Assembly: GCA_030830895.1 (NCBI GenBank)
Contig: JAURMC010000014.1
Location: forward strand, 62,001-126,000
Length of the DNA: 64,000 nucleotides
Reading direction: 5' to 3'
Source of the DNA: Crocinitomicaceae bacterium
GTDB taxonomy: Bacteria; Bacteroidota; Bacteroidia; Flavobacteriales_D; Crocinitomicaceae
Below, piece after piece: positions 25,643-35,400 of the stretch. Numbering within the stretch: position 1 is the stretch's first letter; every line of letters starts with the position of its first letter. The position numbers were made by a program, and so were the translations under genes. The notes beneath the pieces are model-generated. The model was not told the DNA's origin and did not search any database. It saw only the letters and a program-made list of their open reading frames with translations.

Positions 25643-26880
25643 TTAACTTTCATCGCTTTACACTTCCCAATGGGCTAAAGGTGATTTTTCACCAAGATAT
25701 AACGACCCCCATGGCGGTAGTTAATACCCTCTATGATGTTGGCGCGCGGGATGAAGACCCTAACCATACCGGGTTCGCTCATTTATTCGAACATTTGATG
25801 TTCGGTGGTTCAGTGAATATTCCAGATTTTGATGCCCCATTGCAACGTGCCGGAGGCGAAAGCAATGCATTTACAAGCAACGACATCACGAATTATTATG
25901 ATGTACTTCCATCGCAAAACATTGAAACCGCCTTATGGTTGGAAAGCGATCGCATGTTATCCCTAGCCTTTTCTGATAAAAGTTTAGAGGTGCAACGCAG
26001 CGTGGTTATTGAAGAATTCAAACAGCGTTATTTAAATCAACCCTATGGCGATGTGTGGTTGGAATTAAGACCTTTAGCGTATAAGGTCCATCCATATCAA
26101 TGGGCAACGATTGGGAAAGAAATCAGCCACATTGAACAAGCCACCATGGATGATGTGCGTTCCTTTTTTGGGACACATTATCACCCCGGAAATGCCATAC
26201 TAACGATTGCCGGAAACTACGAAAACAACCAAATCGAGGACTTGGTATCTAAGTGGTATGGAAACATTCCAGGTAAAAAGAAAGGGGCTCGGATCTTGAT
26301 GCAGGAACCGCTTCAAAACGAATATAGAACCTTGACGCTTAAGCGAAACGTACCAGCCTCTGCGTTCTATTACGCTTTTAAAATGTCGGAACGTAAATCG
26401 GAAGGATACTACATTGCCGACTTACTCTCAGATGAAATAGGAAAAGACAAATCAGGAAAGCTGTATGTAAGCCTTAAAAAAGAAAAGGCGTTGGTTCATG
26501 AGATCAATGCCTATATAATTGGATCACTTGATGAGGGATTATTTGTTGTTTCTGGTAAGCTCATGCCAGAAAAAACCTTCGAAGCCTTGGATGAAGCATT
26601 ATGGGAGGTATTGGAATCCTTTAAAAATAACTTGATTTCCTCCCCTGATTTAAACAGATTACGCATGAAAGGGAAGACCTCTAAGGCATTTCAAGAGCAA
26701 GGACTTTTAAACCGTGCGATGAATCTTTCGTTCTTCGAATTATTGGGAGATGCTCATGGAATTAACGAAGAGGAAGCAATCTACAATGCTATTGAAGCGC
26801 ATCATTTACAAGACTATGCCAAATCGCTCTTCAAGACAAGCAACTGTTCCCGATTATTCATTGAATCTGAAACCAACTAA
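25639..26880 (+). CDS. M16 family zinc metallopeptidase, catalytic subunit
   Basis: 413-residue pitrilysin/insulinase-family peptidase. The inverted zinc motif HLFEH lies at residues 48-52 (GFAHLFEHLMFGGS), and the downstream glutamate region ALWLESDRM...EVQRSVVIEEFKQRY is intact. No signal peptide is visible, so it is probably cytoplasmic. Immediately after it (1 nt gap) is a second M16-fold gene without the zinc motif, giving the usual active/inactive pair that forms a heterodimeric M16B protease. It is coupled by ATGA overlap to the upstream oxidoreductase. Substrates are unknown; family members degrade peptides or process precursors. Confidence 0.92.
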   Translation: MINFHRFTLPNGLKVIFHQDITTPMAVVNTLYDVGARDEDPNHTGFAHLFEHLMFGGSVNIPDFDAPLQRAGGESNAFTSNDITNYYDVLPSQNIETALWLESDRMLSLAFSDKSLEVQRSVVIEEFKQRYLNQPYGDVWLELRPLAYKVHPYQWATIGKEISHIEQATMDDVRSFFGTHYHPGNAILTIAGNYENNQIEDLVSKWYGNIPGKKKGARILMQEPLQNEYRTLTLKRNVPASAFYYAFKMSERKSEGYYIADLLSDEIGKDKSGKLYVSLKKEKALVHEINAYIIGSLDEGLFVVSGKLMPEKTFEALDEALWEVLESFKNNLISSPDLNRLRMKGKTSKAFQEQGLLNRAMNLSFFELLGDAHGINEEEAIYNAIEAHHLQDYAKSLFKTSNCSRLFIESETN

Positions 26881-26881
26881 C

Positions 26882-28147
26882 ATGACAGATACTTTAAATC
26901 GCAAGCAGGCTCCAGTAATTTCAATTTCCAATGACATTAATTACATTGAGCCGGAGCGCTATCTTACACCGGCAGGTGTGCCCGTGTATTTGATGCGAAA
27001 TGAAACCAGCGAAGCCGTTAAATTGGATTTAATTTTTGATGCTGGGTCTATGTATCATGAAAAGCCGGTAGCTGGTTTAACCACTGGGATGCTTTTAGCA
27101 GGTACCGCTGACAAAAGTATGGCAGAAATCAACGATATGATTGATGACCACGGAGGGTACTTCAATGCTAGTGTAAGCGCAGACCATGCCTACCTGAACA
27201 TATTCGGGTTGAATGAATCCATGGATCAATTGGTTCAACTTATAGAGAAATCACTGTACCATGCCAACTTTCCTGAAAGCGAATTGATACAACTGAAAGC
27301 CGAGCGAAAACAAAACTTAATGGTGTCTTTAGAAAAAGTAAGTACCCTAGCGCAACGAGCTTTCCAACAACAGCTGTTTAAGGGAACACCCTACGGTAGA
27401 ATTAATCAACCGGGCGACTTTGATGATGTTACTCGAAGTGACATCCTAGCATTTTTCGAAACATATTTTAAAAAAGGACTGCGAAAAATCAATTGGGTTG
27501 GAAATCCAAGCCCGGCGCAATTAGAAATTATTTTGACGTATTTCGGACGTTGGAGCAATGCCGTTAATCCGCCTGAAAAAGTAAGCTACTCACCAACTTC
27601 CGAACGCATTGAAGTTAAGAAAGCGGATGCGGTACAAACGGGCATTCGAATGGGTAAAATACTGTTTGACCGATCTCATCCAGATTACCATAAAATGACT
27701 GTGGTTAATACGATCTTGGGCGAATACTTCGGAAGTCGTTTGATGTCGAATATTCGAGAGGATAAAGGATATACCTATGGCATCGGTAGTTATCTTGGGG
27801 AGAATCAATCCAACGGATATTTTGTTGTTGCGACGGAAGTGGGGAATGAATTTTTAGCCGACACCTTAGTACAAATTAAACTAGAAATTGAACGCATGCG
27901 CACTGAATTAGTTCCCCAGAACGAATTAAGCTTGGTGAAGAATTATTTATCCGGTCAATTCCTACGAAGTGCAGATGGACCCTTTGCCATGATGGAATTA
28001 TTTTCAATGGTAGAAATTAGAGGTTTAGATTACACATTCTACCAAAACGCCTTGCAAACGATTAAAGGCATTACTTCCGAAGAGATTATGGAAACGGCGG
28101 CAGCACATATAAATTCCGAAGAAATGTTGATTGTTACTGCGGGATAG
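26882..28147 (+). CDS. M16 family protein, non-catalytic partner
   Basis: 421 residues with the M16 fold but no HxxEH: the equivalent region reads AGLTTGMLLAGTADKSMAEI. The second-domain motif is kept (NTILGEYFGSRLMSNIREDKGYTYGIGS, which carries the conserved R/Y that bind substrate). This matches the inactive subunit of M16B heterodimers. The ORF track starts at 26750 inside the preceding gene; ATG 26882, 1 nt after the upstream stop, is the obvious start. The next gene, for a large exported protein, begins 61 nt later on the same strand. The assignment as a partner is an inference from adjacency and family precedent. Confidence 0.9.
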   Translation: MTDTLNRKQAPVISISNDINYIEPERYLTPAGVPVYLMRNETSEAVKLDLIFDAGSMYHEKPVAGLTTGMLLAGTADKSMAEINDMIDDHGGYFNASVSADHAYLNIFGLNESMDQLVQLIEKSLYHANFPESELIQLKAERKQNLMVSLEKVSTLAQRAFQQQLFKGTPYGRINQPGDFDDVTRSDILAFFETYFKKGLRKINWVGNPSPAQLEIILTYFGRWSNAVNPPEKVSYSPTSERIEVKKADAVQTGIRMGKILFDRSHPDYHKMTVVNTILGEYFGSRLMSNIREDKGYTYGIGSYLGENQSNGYFVVATEVGNEFLADTLVQIKLEIERMRTELVPQNELSLVKNYLSGQFLRSADGPFAMMELFSMVEIRGLDYTFYQNALQTIKGITSEEIMETAAAHINSEEMLIVTAG

Positions 28148-28208
28148 CAACTTCTTTCCGTTACGATCGTACAATTTTCTTAAAATCAATACGTTTTCTC
28201 ACGCGCGC

Positions 28209-31200
28209 ATGAGATATTTCATACTTTTCAGTTTATTTCTTTTAGGATTTAATCTATCCTATGCCTCACATGTGATGGGTGGAGAAATCACCTGGAAATG
28301 CGGCGGAAATGGAGGGTATCTTTTTGAATTGGTATTTTATCGAGATTGTAACGGCGCAGAGGTTAATGTACTTTCAGAAAACATTCGGGTCTGGAACCAT
28401 CCTAACATAACGAACATCACGGTAAATTATATCTCTAGAACGGATATTTCACCAGCCTGTACGCAAGTTTCAGGTGGGCCGCTACCGCTTGATTGTGGAA
28501 CAGGGTCCAATGGCGGTAATGGTATTGGCGCGACTGAGAAAATTATTTATCGGTCAAACGAAATTATGCTTTCAGGAACCCCACCAGCTCAAGGATGGAT
28601 TTTTACCTACGAGAATTTCGCGCGATCGAATGCCATTACCAATTTAACCAATCCCTCAACATATGGAATGACCATCTCGGCAACTATGTTTGCTATTGGA
28701 GGACAATCCGGATGTCAGGACAATTCTCCACAATTTCTGCAATCGCCATATTTTGTTAGTTGCGTTGGTGATCCCTTTGTGTACAATATGAACGCCATTG
28801 ATCCTGATATGGATTCCTTACTTTTTGAATTTAGCGCGCCCCTTAATAACTTCCCACAAGGAAGCTTCAACCCACCTATAAACCCAACCCCAGTGCCCTT
28901 TGACCTTGGATTTACATATCAATCTCCAACCCCATCAGCTGCATTGAGCCCCGGTAGTATTCCCGCACAGCTAAACCCTCAAAACGGGGAATTAACCTTT
29001 ACCTCCACCCTTCAAGGAAATTTCGTAGTTAAAATTAAGGTCTCCTCTTACCGTTTAGGACAATTAATTTCACTAGTGGAACGAGAAATGCAACTTATCG
29101 TGGTTCCTTGTCAAGCCAATAATGCACCGCAATTCACTCCCCCTTTCAGTGGTTCATTTATTACCACTGTAGATGCCGGAACCATGGTGAATTTCAATCT
29201 CTTGGCATCAGATAATGGATTTTTGCAAAACGGTGCGGCCCAATCCGTGAGCATCAGTGCAACAGGACCCATGTTTGGAACCAATTTTACTGTAGCCACT
29301 GGGTGTGGAATAGAACCCTGCGCTTTTACCAATGGACTACCTGCTAACGGGGTTGGACAAGTTAGTGTACCCTTTACATGGCAAACCGATTGCGACCACC
29401 TCATGAATTCGTTTGGCATTGTCGCAGAATCAGTCCCCTATTATTTTGTATTTAAAGCGCAGGACAATTATTGTCAAGTTCCAAAGGTAAGTTATGCCAC
29501 TATTCAAATCAATGTTCGAAATCCTGGAATCATCCCTGCCCCGTCTTTAAATTGTATTAATTATTTAAATGGGAATTATGAACTTTCGTGGAATCCCGTT
29601 TCAAATCCAATGAACACTTTTGTTTCATATTCACTGTATTCACTTCAAAATGGTTTGATTACTAGCATTAACGACATCAACACAACGACTTTTTCAATCG
29701 GTCCAGCACAAGCAAATCAAGATTTTTATTTGGGTATAGTATCTGGCTGCAATGGAAGCGTTACACGATTCAGCGATACCCTTCACCCCCTTGTTCTTCA
29801 ATTAACTAATCCCAATAATGGAACAGCTTTGCTGCAATGGAACGCACCAAGTGCTACAAATCTTGGGGGATATTATTACATATATCAGCAAATAGGCAAC
29901 GGTCCGTGGGTTTTATACGACAGCGTTTCGTATGGTACTACCTTCTACAAAGACACAGTGCGCGTTTGCAATGGTACATTAGGTTATCAAATCATCTATC
30001 CACAAAGCGGGTGTACTTTTGAATCAAACACACCAAGCGATCAGTTTGAAGATATGCTTACTCCCTCCATACCTATCATTCAAGGCGTCGGGTTTGACCC
30101 CGGAAGTGGAAATATAGTGCTCACTTGGAATCAAAATAGTCAAATAGACACCTATGGCTATGTAATTTACACCATGGATGCCAATAATGTACTCTATGAA
30201 ATAGATACCGTTTGGGGTATTGCAAATACCTCCTTTAATTACGTTCCTAATGGTTCCGGTCCCTTTACTTTTTCCGTAGCAGCATTTGATTCTTGTTTTA
30301 CTACTTCTGTTCCTGTTACCTACCAGACCTCAGGGAAAGCACCTTTAAACAGCAGCATTCGCTTTGACGGCGCCATTAATGCCTGTGATCAATCCATCGA
30401 CTTAACGTGGACAGCCTACCTCGGGTGGAGTGTTAGTTCTTATCAGATATTTTCCTATGAAAGTGGTCAGTTAATTTTGTTGGGAACCACCTCTGCCTTA
30501 AACAGTACCATTGACGTCGTTGGCGGAACTACCTACACCTTATATGTTCAAGCAAACCTTAGCAATGGGAATTCGGTGCTTTCAAATCCGTATACCTTCG
30601 TGGTGCCCCTTCCCGGACAACCCAACTTCCACTACTTACAAGCGGCAAGCGTAAGTGGGAATTCAGTGGATGTGCGGGTCTATGTAGATCAAAACGCTGG
30701 GATTAACCAGGTGCAAATTGAACGAGAGGAAACCCCAGGAAATTTTTCAGCAATCGGAATGGCAACGGTCGTAAATAACTTGGCTCAGTTTACAGATGTG
30801 CAAGTGGATGTAATGAATCAAACCAATACGTATCGTTCAAAATACATAGACACGTGCGGTAACTTAGGCAGTTCATCCAATACGTCCACCACTATCTTAG
30901 CTACGGGGATTGCGAACGACGAAACGCAAATCAATGTAATCAGTTGGAGCCCTTACCTTGGTTTTGAGGTTGGGGTGAGCGCTTATGAGGTGTACCGAAT
31001 CGAACCAGATGGTTCTACTACACTTATTCAAACGGTTCCTAATGGCCAATACAGCATCGAGGACAGTGTAGATTCTGGTCCGTACCCCGGAGAAATCTGT
31101 TACTACATCGAAGCCCGCGAACTCATCAACAATTACGGAATAGAAGAACGGTGCGCGAGTAATACGGTTTGCCTCACCTATGCCCCCATCATTTACATAC

Positions 31201-31463
31201 CAAACAGTGTTTTTCCGGATGGTATAAATAACGTATTCAAACCTGTTGCCACCAACATCGACCCGAGCAAGTTTAACATGACGATCATGAATCGTTGGAG
31301 CAATATTATCTTTGAAACAACAGATTACAACCTGGGATGGAATGGTAGATTACAATCCACAAACGAATTAGTGCCAAACGATATGTACATTTATGTTATG
31401 GAATTTTATGATGCCGCAGGGAATCAATTAATCAAACGAGGAGAGGTTTATGTTATTCGCTAA
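28209..31463 (+). CDS. T9SS type B secreted protein with fibronectin-like domains
   Basis: The track ORF begins at TTG 28131 inside the upstream gene; ATG 28209 gives a signal peptide (MRYFILFSLFLLGFNLSYA) and the typical mature start SHVMGGEITWKCGG seen in Bacteroidota surface proteins. It has 1084 residues. An N-terminal beta region with a Cys pair (FELVFYRDCNGAEV) is followed by cadherin/Ig-like repeats (AQLNPQNGELTFTSTLQGNF). The middle has several fibronectin type III-like modules (YELSWNPVSNP, GTALLQWNAPSA, NIVLTWNQNSQ, SIDLTWTAYLGW). The end is a gliding-motility sorting domain (IYIPNSVFPDGINNVFKP, MNRWSNIIFE). The last 14 nt overlap the glycosyltransferase gene, so the two are coupled. 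The binding target is unknown. Confidence 0.88.
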   Translation: MRYFILFSLFLLGFNLSYASHVMGGEITWKCGGNGGYLFELVFYRDCNGAEVNVLSENIRVWNHPNITNITVNYISRTDISPACTQVSGGPLPLDCGTGSNGGNGIGATEKIIYRSNEIMLSGTPPAQGWIFTYENFARSNAITNLTNPSTYGMTISATMFAIGGQSGCQDNSPQFLQSPYFVSCVGDPFVYNMNAIDPDMDSLLFEFSAPLNNFPQGSFNPPINPTPVPFDLGFTYQSPTPSAALSPGSIPAQLNPQNGELTFTSTLQGNFVVKIKVSSYRLGQLISLVEREMQLIVVPCQANNAPQFTPPFSGSFITTVDAGTMVNFNLLASDNGFLQNGAAQSVSISATGPMFGTNFTVATGCGIEPCAFTNGLPANGVGQVSVPFTWQTDCDHLMNSFGIVAESVPYYFVFKAQDNYCQVPKVSYATIQINVRNPGIIPAPSLNCINYLNGNYELSWNPVSNPMNTFVSYSLYSLQNGLITSINDINTTTFSIGPAQANQDFYLGIVSGCNGSVTRFSDTLHPLVLQLTNPNNGTALLQWNAPSATNLGGYYYIYQQIGNGPWVLYDSVSYGTTFYKDTVRVCNGTLGYQIIYPQSGCTFESNTPSDQFEDMLTPSIPIIQGVGFDPGSGNIVLTWNQNSQIDTYGYVIYTMDANNVLYEIDTVWGIANTSFNYVPNGSGPFTFSVAAFDSCFTTSVPVTYQTSGKAPLNSSIRFDGAINACDQSIDLTWTAYLGWSVSSYQIFSYESGQLILLGTTSALNSTIDVVGGTTYTLYVQANLSNGNSVLSNPYTFVVPLPGQPNFHYLQAASVSGNSVDVRVYVDQNAGINQVQIEREETPGNFSAIGMATVVNNLAQFTDVQVDVMNQTNTYRSKYIDTCGNLGSSSNTSTTILATGIANDETQINVISWSPYLGFEVGVSAYEVYRIEPDGSTTLIQTVPNGQYSIEDSVDSGPYPGEICYYIEARELINNYGIEERCASNTVCLTYAPIIYIPNSVFPDGINNVFKPVATNIDPSKFNMTIMNRWSNIIFETTDYNLGWNGRLQSTNELVPNDMYIYVMEFYDAAGNQLIKRGEVYVIR

Positions 31464-32409
31464 CAATGAACGCATTTTAATTATTCAAACCGCCTTCCTT
31501 GGCGATGTTATACTCGCTACTTCCGTGGCAAATTCCATCAAAGCCCAATACCCTGAGGCTAAGGTTGATTTACTGGTTAAAAAAGGAAATGAACACTTAG
31601 TGCTTAGTCACCCCAATATAGATCGGGTGCTCACCTTTGACAAATCCAGGAAATGGCGGGACATCCTACGACTCATTCGTGCCAACCGAGCAACTCGCTA
31701 TGGCTTCATTGTAAATCTGCATCGCTTTACTTCTTCCGGACTCATTGCTGTGCTAAGCCGAACTAAAACCATAGGGTTTGATAAAAACCCCTTGTCACGA
31801 TTTTATACCTTGAAACTGCCGCATCCCATCTCAAAAGGCATTCATGAAATAGACCGGAATTTCACCTTAATCGCTGCGCTTGGCGTGAAGCACTTGGTAA
31901 AACCGTCTATCGTACCAAGCGAGGACGTAATGAAAAAGGTTCGGGAATATCAGGAAATGCCGTATGTGTGTTTCGCGCCGGCCTCGGTGTGGGCAACGAA
32001 GCAACTTCCGATAGAAAAATGGGTCGAGCTTTCAAAAAAACAAGATTGCGTGATTTATCTACTGGGTGGTCCAAGTGACCATTCGTTGTGTGAAACTATA
32101 AGAACACAATGTCCAAGTCAAACAATGAATTTAGCAGGTAACCTTTCGGTCATGGAATCAATCGCACTGATGAAGGGTGCCGTTCGAAATTATGTAAATG
32201 ATTCAGGTCCCTTACATTTCGCTTCAGCGGTGAATGCCCCGGTAACAGCCTATTTTTGTTCTACCGTTACAGACTATGGCTTTGGACCCTTGTCTGATAA
32301 TTCAGAGGTTAAAGAAGTTAAGGGGCTGGTCTGCCGACCTTGCGGCTTGCACGGAAAAAAAGAATGCCCCGAAAGTCATTTTAAGTGTGGAAAAGAAATG
32401 GTGGTTTGA
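31450..32409 (+). CDS. glycosyltransferase family 9 (heptosyltransferase-like)
   Basis: 319-residue GT9-family enzyme related to the WaaC/WaaF ADP-heptose:LPS heptosyltransferases. Features are the N-terminal ILIIQTAFLGDVILATSV (the G-D-x-x-x-T/S motif), FAPASVWATKQLPIEKWVEL near 175, YLLGGPSDH near 203, and the nucleotide-sugar-binding VNDSGPLHFASAVNAPV near 251. The C-terminal cysteines (CRPCGLHGKKECP) are common in this subgroup. The start ATG lies inside the 3' end of the preceding T9SS gene and no later in-frame ATG fits, so translation is coupled. It probably adds a sugar to LPS core or a surface glycan; T9SS cargo anchoring to A-LPS makes the pairing suggestive but unproven. Confidence 0.88.
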   Translation: MLFANNERILIIQTAFLGDVILATSVANSIKAQYPEAKVDLLVKKGNEHLVLSHPNIDRVLTFDKSRKWRDILRLIRANRATRYGFIVNLHRFTSSGLIAVLSRTKTIGFDKNPLSRFYTLKLPHPISKGIHEIDRNFTLIAALGVKHLVKPSIVPSEDVMKKVREYQEMPYVCFAPASVWATKQLPIEKWVELSKKQDCVIYLLGGPSDHSLCETIRTQCPSQTMNLAGNLSVMESIALMKGAVRNYVNDSGPLHFASAVNAPVTAYFCSTVTDYGFGPLSDNSEVKEVKGLVCRPCGLHGKKECPESHFKCGKEMVV

Positions 32410-32439
32410 GAAACATTAATTCCTCTAAGCCCAGAGATA

Positions 32440-35400
32440 CTATTTTATCAAATTTACATGACCCACATATTCCTTATCTTCTTGTGATTGCAACACCTGG
32501 AAATTAAGTACCCAAGTATACGTGCCAGACTGGCAATTGGTATGGGTTGGTCCGTAATCTCCACCCCAACCGGTATTTGGATCTCTGGATTCAAAAACAA
32601 GTTCGCCCCAACGGTTGAAAATCCTCAGTAAATAGGTTCCTGATTTAAATCCTTGAGAAATGATTGGGAGGAATACTTGATTCTTTTCGTCGTCATTTGG
32701 TGTAAATGTATTGGGGACATAAAAAATCAAATTCTCTTCTACATGTATGCTTACATAGGCCGTATCTGTACATCCAACCTCATTCATTGCCACAAGCGAA
32801 ACCACATAATCTGCAGGTTCAGCCGGGAATAAATGAAAAGGTTCAAAACCAAATCCATATGTCCCATCTCCAAAATTCCACTCATACGAAGACGCGTTTT
32901 CAGAATTATTAGAGAATTCCACCAATGGTTCTAAGGTTGTAATTTCGGTAGGATCCGCCCCAGCCACTGCAATGGGTGATTCATACACACAAGCCACATT
33001 AAAATTCGTTTCCGTTGCGGTACACCCTTGAGGATTCGTAACAGTTAAAGTGATGTCATAGCATCCTTGCTGCGTAAACTGATATCCTACTTGTCCTACT
33101 TGTTCTGTCGATGTACCATTTCCAAAATTCCAAATATAATTCCATGAGGGGTTATACACAGCAGCGGTATATAGCACATCCAAGTATCCGCAACCTATTG
33201 AATCAGAATAACTAAAATCAGGATTTGGTGTTGGCGCAATCGTAACAGGATGCATTACACTATCAATACATCCTGTAATTGGGTCAGTTGCAGTTAATAC
33301 CACATTGTATGTGCCTTGCGAAGGGAATTGATGTGTTGGGTTTGAAACAAAAGCACTGCTCCCATCGTCAAAGTCCCAATTATAATCATAGGCTCCTACC
33401 GACATATTTTGAAAAGCAACAGGGGTTAAATCACAGTACGGTGGATTCAAGGTATTAAACGCAACAATAGGCCAAGGATTAATCGTAACCGTCATTACAG
33501 AGTCAGGACCTAAACAGCCAAAAGGAATTGACGATGCAGTAACGTGATACTGCACAGTTTGTGGTGCATTGGTAGTTTGAATTAAAACGTCATTAATTAG
33601 CGAACTTATTTGAGTTGGAGAGTAAGTCTCCCCCACCACATTAGGATTTGGTGTGGCATACCATTGGAAAGTACTCGGAATATCTGCAAGCAAATTCAAA
33701 TTGACTCCTTGCCCAGCGCATATCGTAACATCCTGAGTAATGACGTTAGGTGTTGGATTTACGGTGATGGTAAAAGTCTGATTCACGCCTGAACATTGTG
33801 TAGCTCCATTTATAAATACAGGGGTTACCGTAACTACGGATTGAATCGGTAGAGAAGTTGGATTTTGAGCTAGGAATACTGGAATATTACCAGTCCCAGT
33901 GGATGCCAACCCTACCGCAGCATTTGAATTAACCCAATTAAATATAGTGCCCCCGATAGGACCAATTAAGGGTACGCTTGCTGAATTAATGTCCTCGCAA
34001 ATGATCATATTATTCAAGGCAAATACCGAAGGTTCAGGATTTACGACAATTAAAAAAGTATCTATAGCTCCTGGACAGCTCACATTATTTAACGTGAAGA
34101 AAGGTGACACTATGATCGTTGCACTAATAGGCGCCACCCCAGGGTTAGTAGCAACAAATGCATTTAAGGAATCCACACCTCCCAATGGTTGAAGCCCGAC
34201 ATTTGATCCAGCCGCACTCCATGAATAAACAGTTCCTGGCGCACTCCCACTGAACAATACTTGAGGATTCCATTGATTATGACAAACGTTTAAATCTAGA
34301 TTCGGATTAACCGATGGAATTGGATTCACGAATACCGTTATTGGAATTACTGGGCTACTACAACCGTTTGCAATAGAAGTGCCAATTACATGATAGGTAA
34401 CTTCCTCCACCGCACCGGTTGGATTAATTAACTGATCATTTATGATTGCAGAGGTAGTGATATTCGTAGTTTCGTTTAATACATTTACGTTTGGATCCGC
34501 ATACCAATTGAAGGTTACGCTTGTATTAGCAACTAAATTCAGATTCACATATCCATTACTACAGATGGTTACCGTATCTTGATTTAACAATGCTAATGGC
34601 GGTTTTACGATAACCGTAATTGTTTGAGAAGGTCCCTGACAATTGCCTTGTATGGAGGTTGGTGTTACCGAATATACAACCAACTGGTTTTGATTCGAAT
34701 TATTAACCAATACATCATTGATCACTGCACCACTATTTGTAATCAAAGACTCCCCATTTACATTTGGGTTATTCACTGTACAGAACCATGAAAAATTAGA
34801 AGGAATATTTGCGTTCAAAATGGCATTTACTCCTGCCCCACTGCAAATCTCTAAATTCTGAGGAATATTGAGTAATACATCAGGCTGAACTTGAACTACC
34901 AAAAATGAATCCGGGCCAATACACCCCGCTAACGTAGTGGGCGTAATCGTATATGTAACATTTTGCGGTACTCCACTCGTATTTGAGAGGGAGTCATTGA
35001 TAAAAGGACTTGTCTGGATGGTTGTTAATTCTCCATTCACATTTGGATTTTGTGTGGCAAACCAGGTGATGTTTGCAGGAATATTCGTAGAAATGTTTAC
35101 CCCCGTATACTGATTATTACAAATTACTGTATCGTTTAAAGCATTTACGTATGGTGTTGGGTTCACCGTAATGCTGTACGTGGAAACCGGTCCGTTGCAA
35201 CTTTGACCTTGGAATGTAAAAATTGGAGTAATGTCGACATTTCCTGAAATAGCACTAGTCCCTGGATTGGTTGCATTGAAGGCATTTATTGTATTACTTC
35301 CACTTGCAACTAATCCAATGGCAGTGTTTGAATTAATCCAGTTGTAAGATGTGCCAGAACCAATGATCGGCAAAGCATTCACAGCGGTTTGATGACAATG

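Noticed and set aside
26750-26881. Upstream extension of the second M16 gene
   Set aside because: It lies in another frame of the first M16 gene; ATG 26882 right after its stop is the natural start.
28131-28208. TTG start of the fibronectin-like T9SS protein
   Set aside because: It would put 26 non-signal residues in front of a clear signal peptide and overlap the M16 gene.
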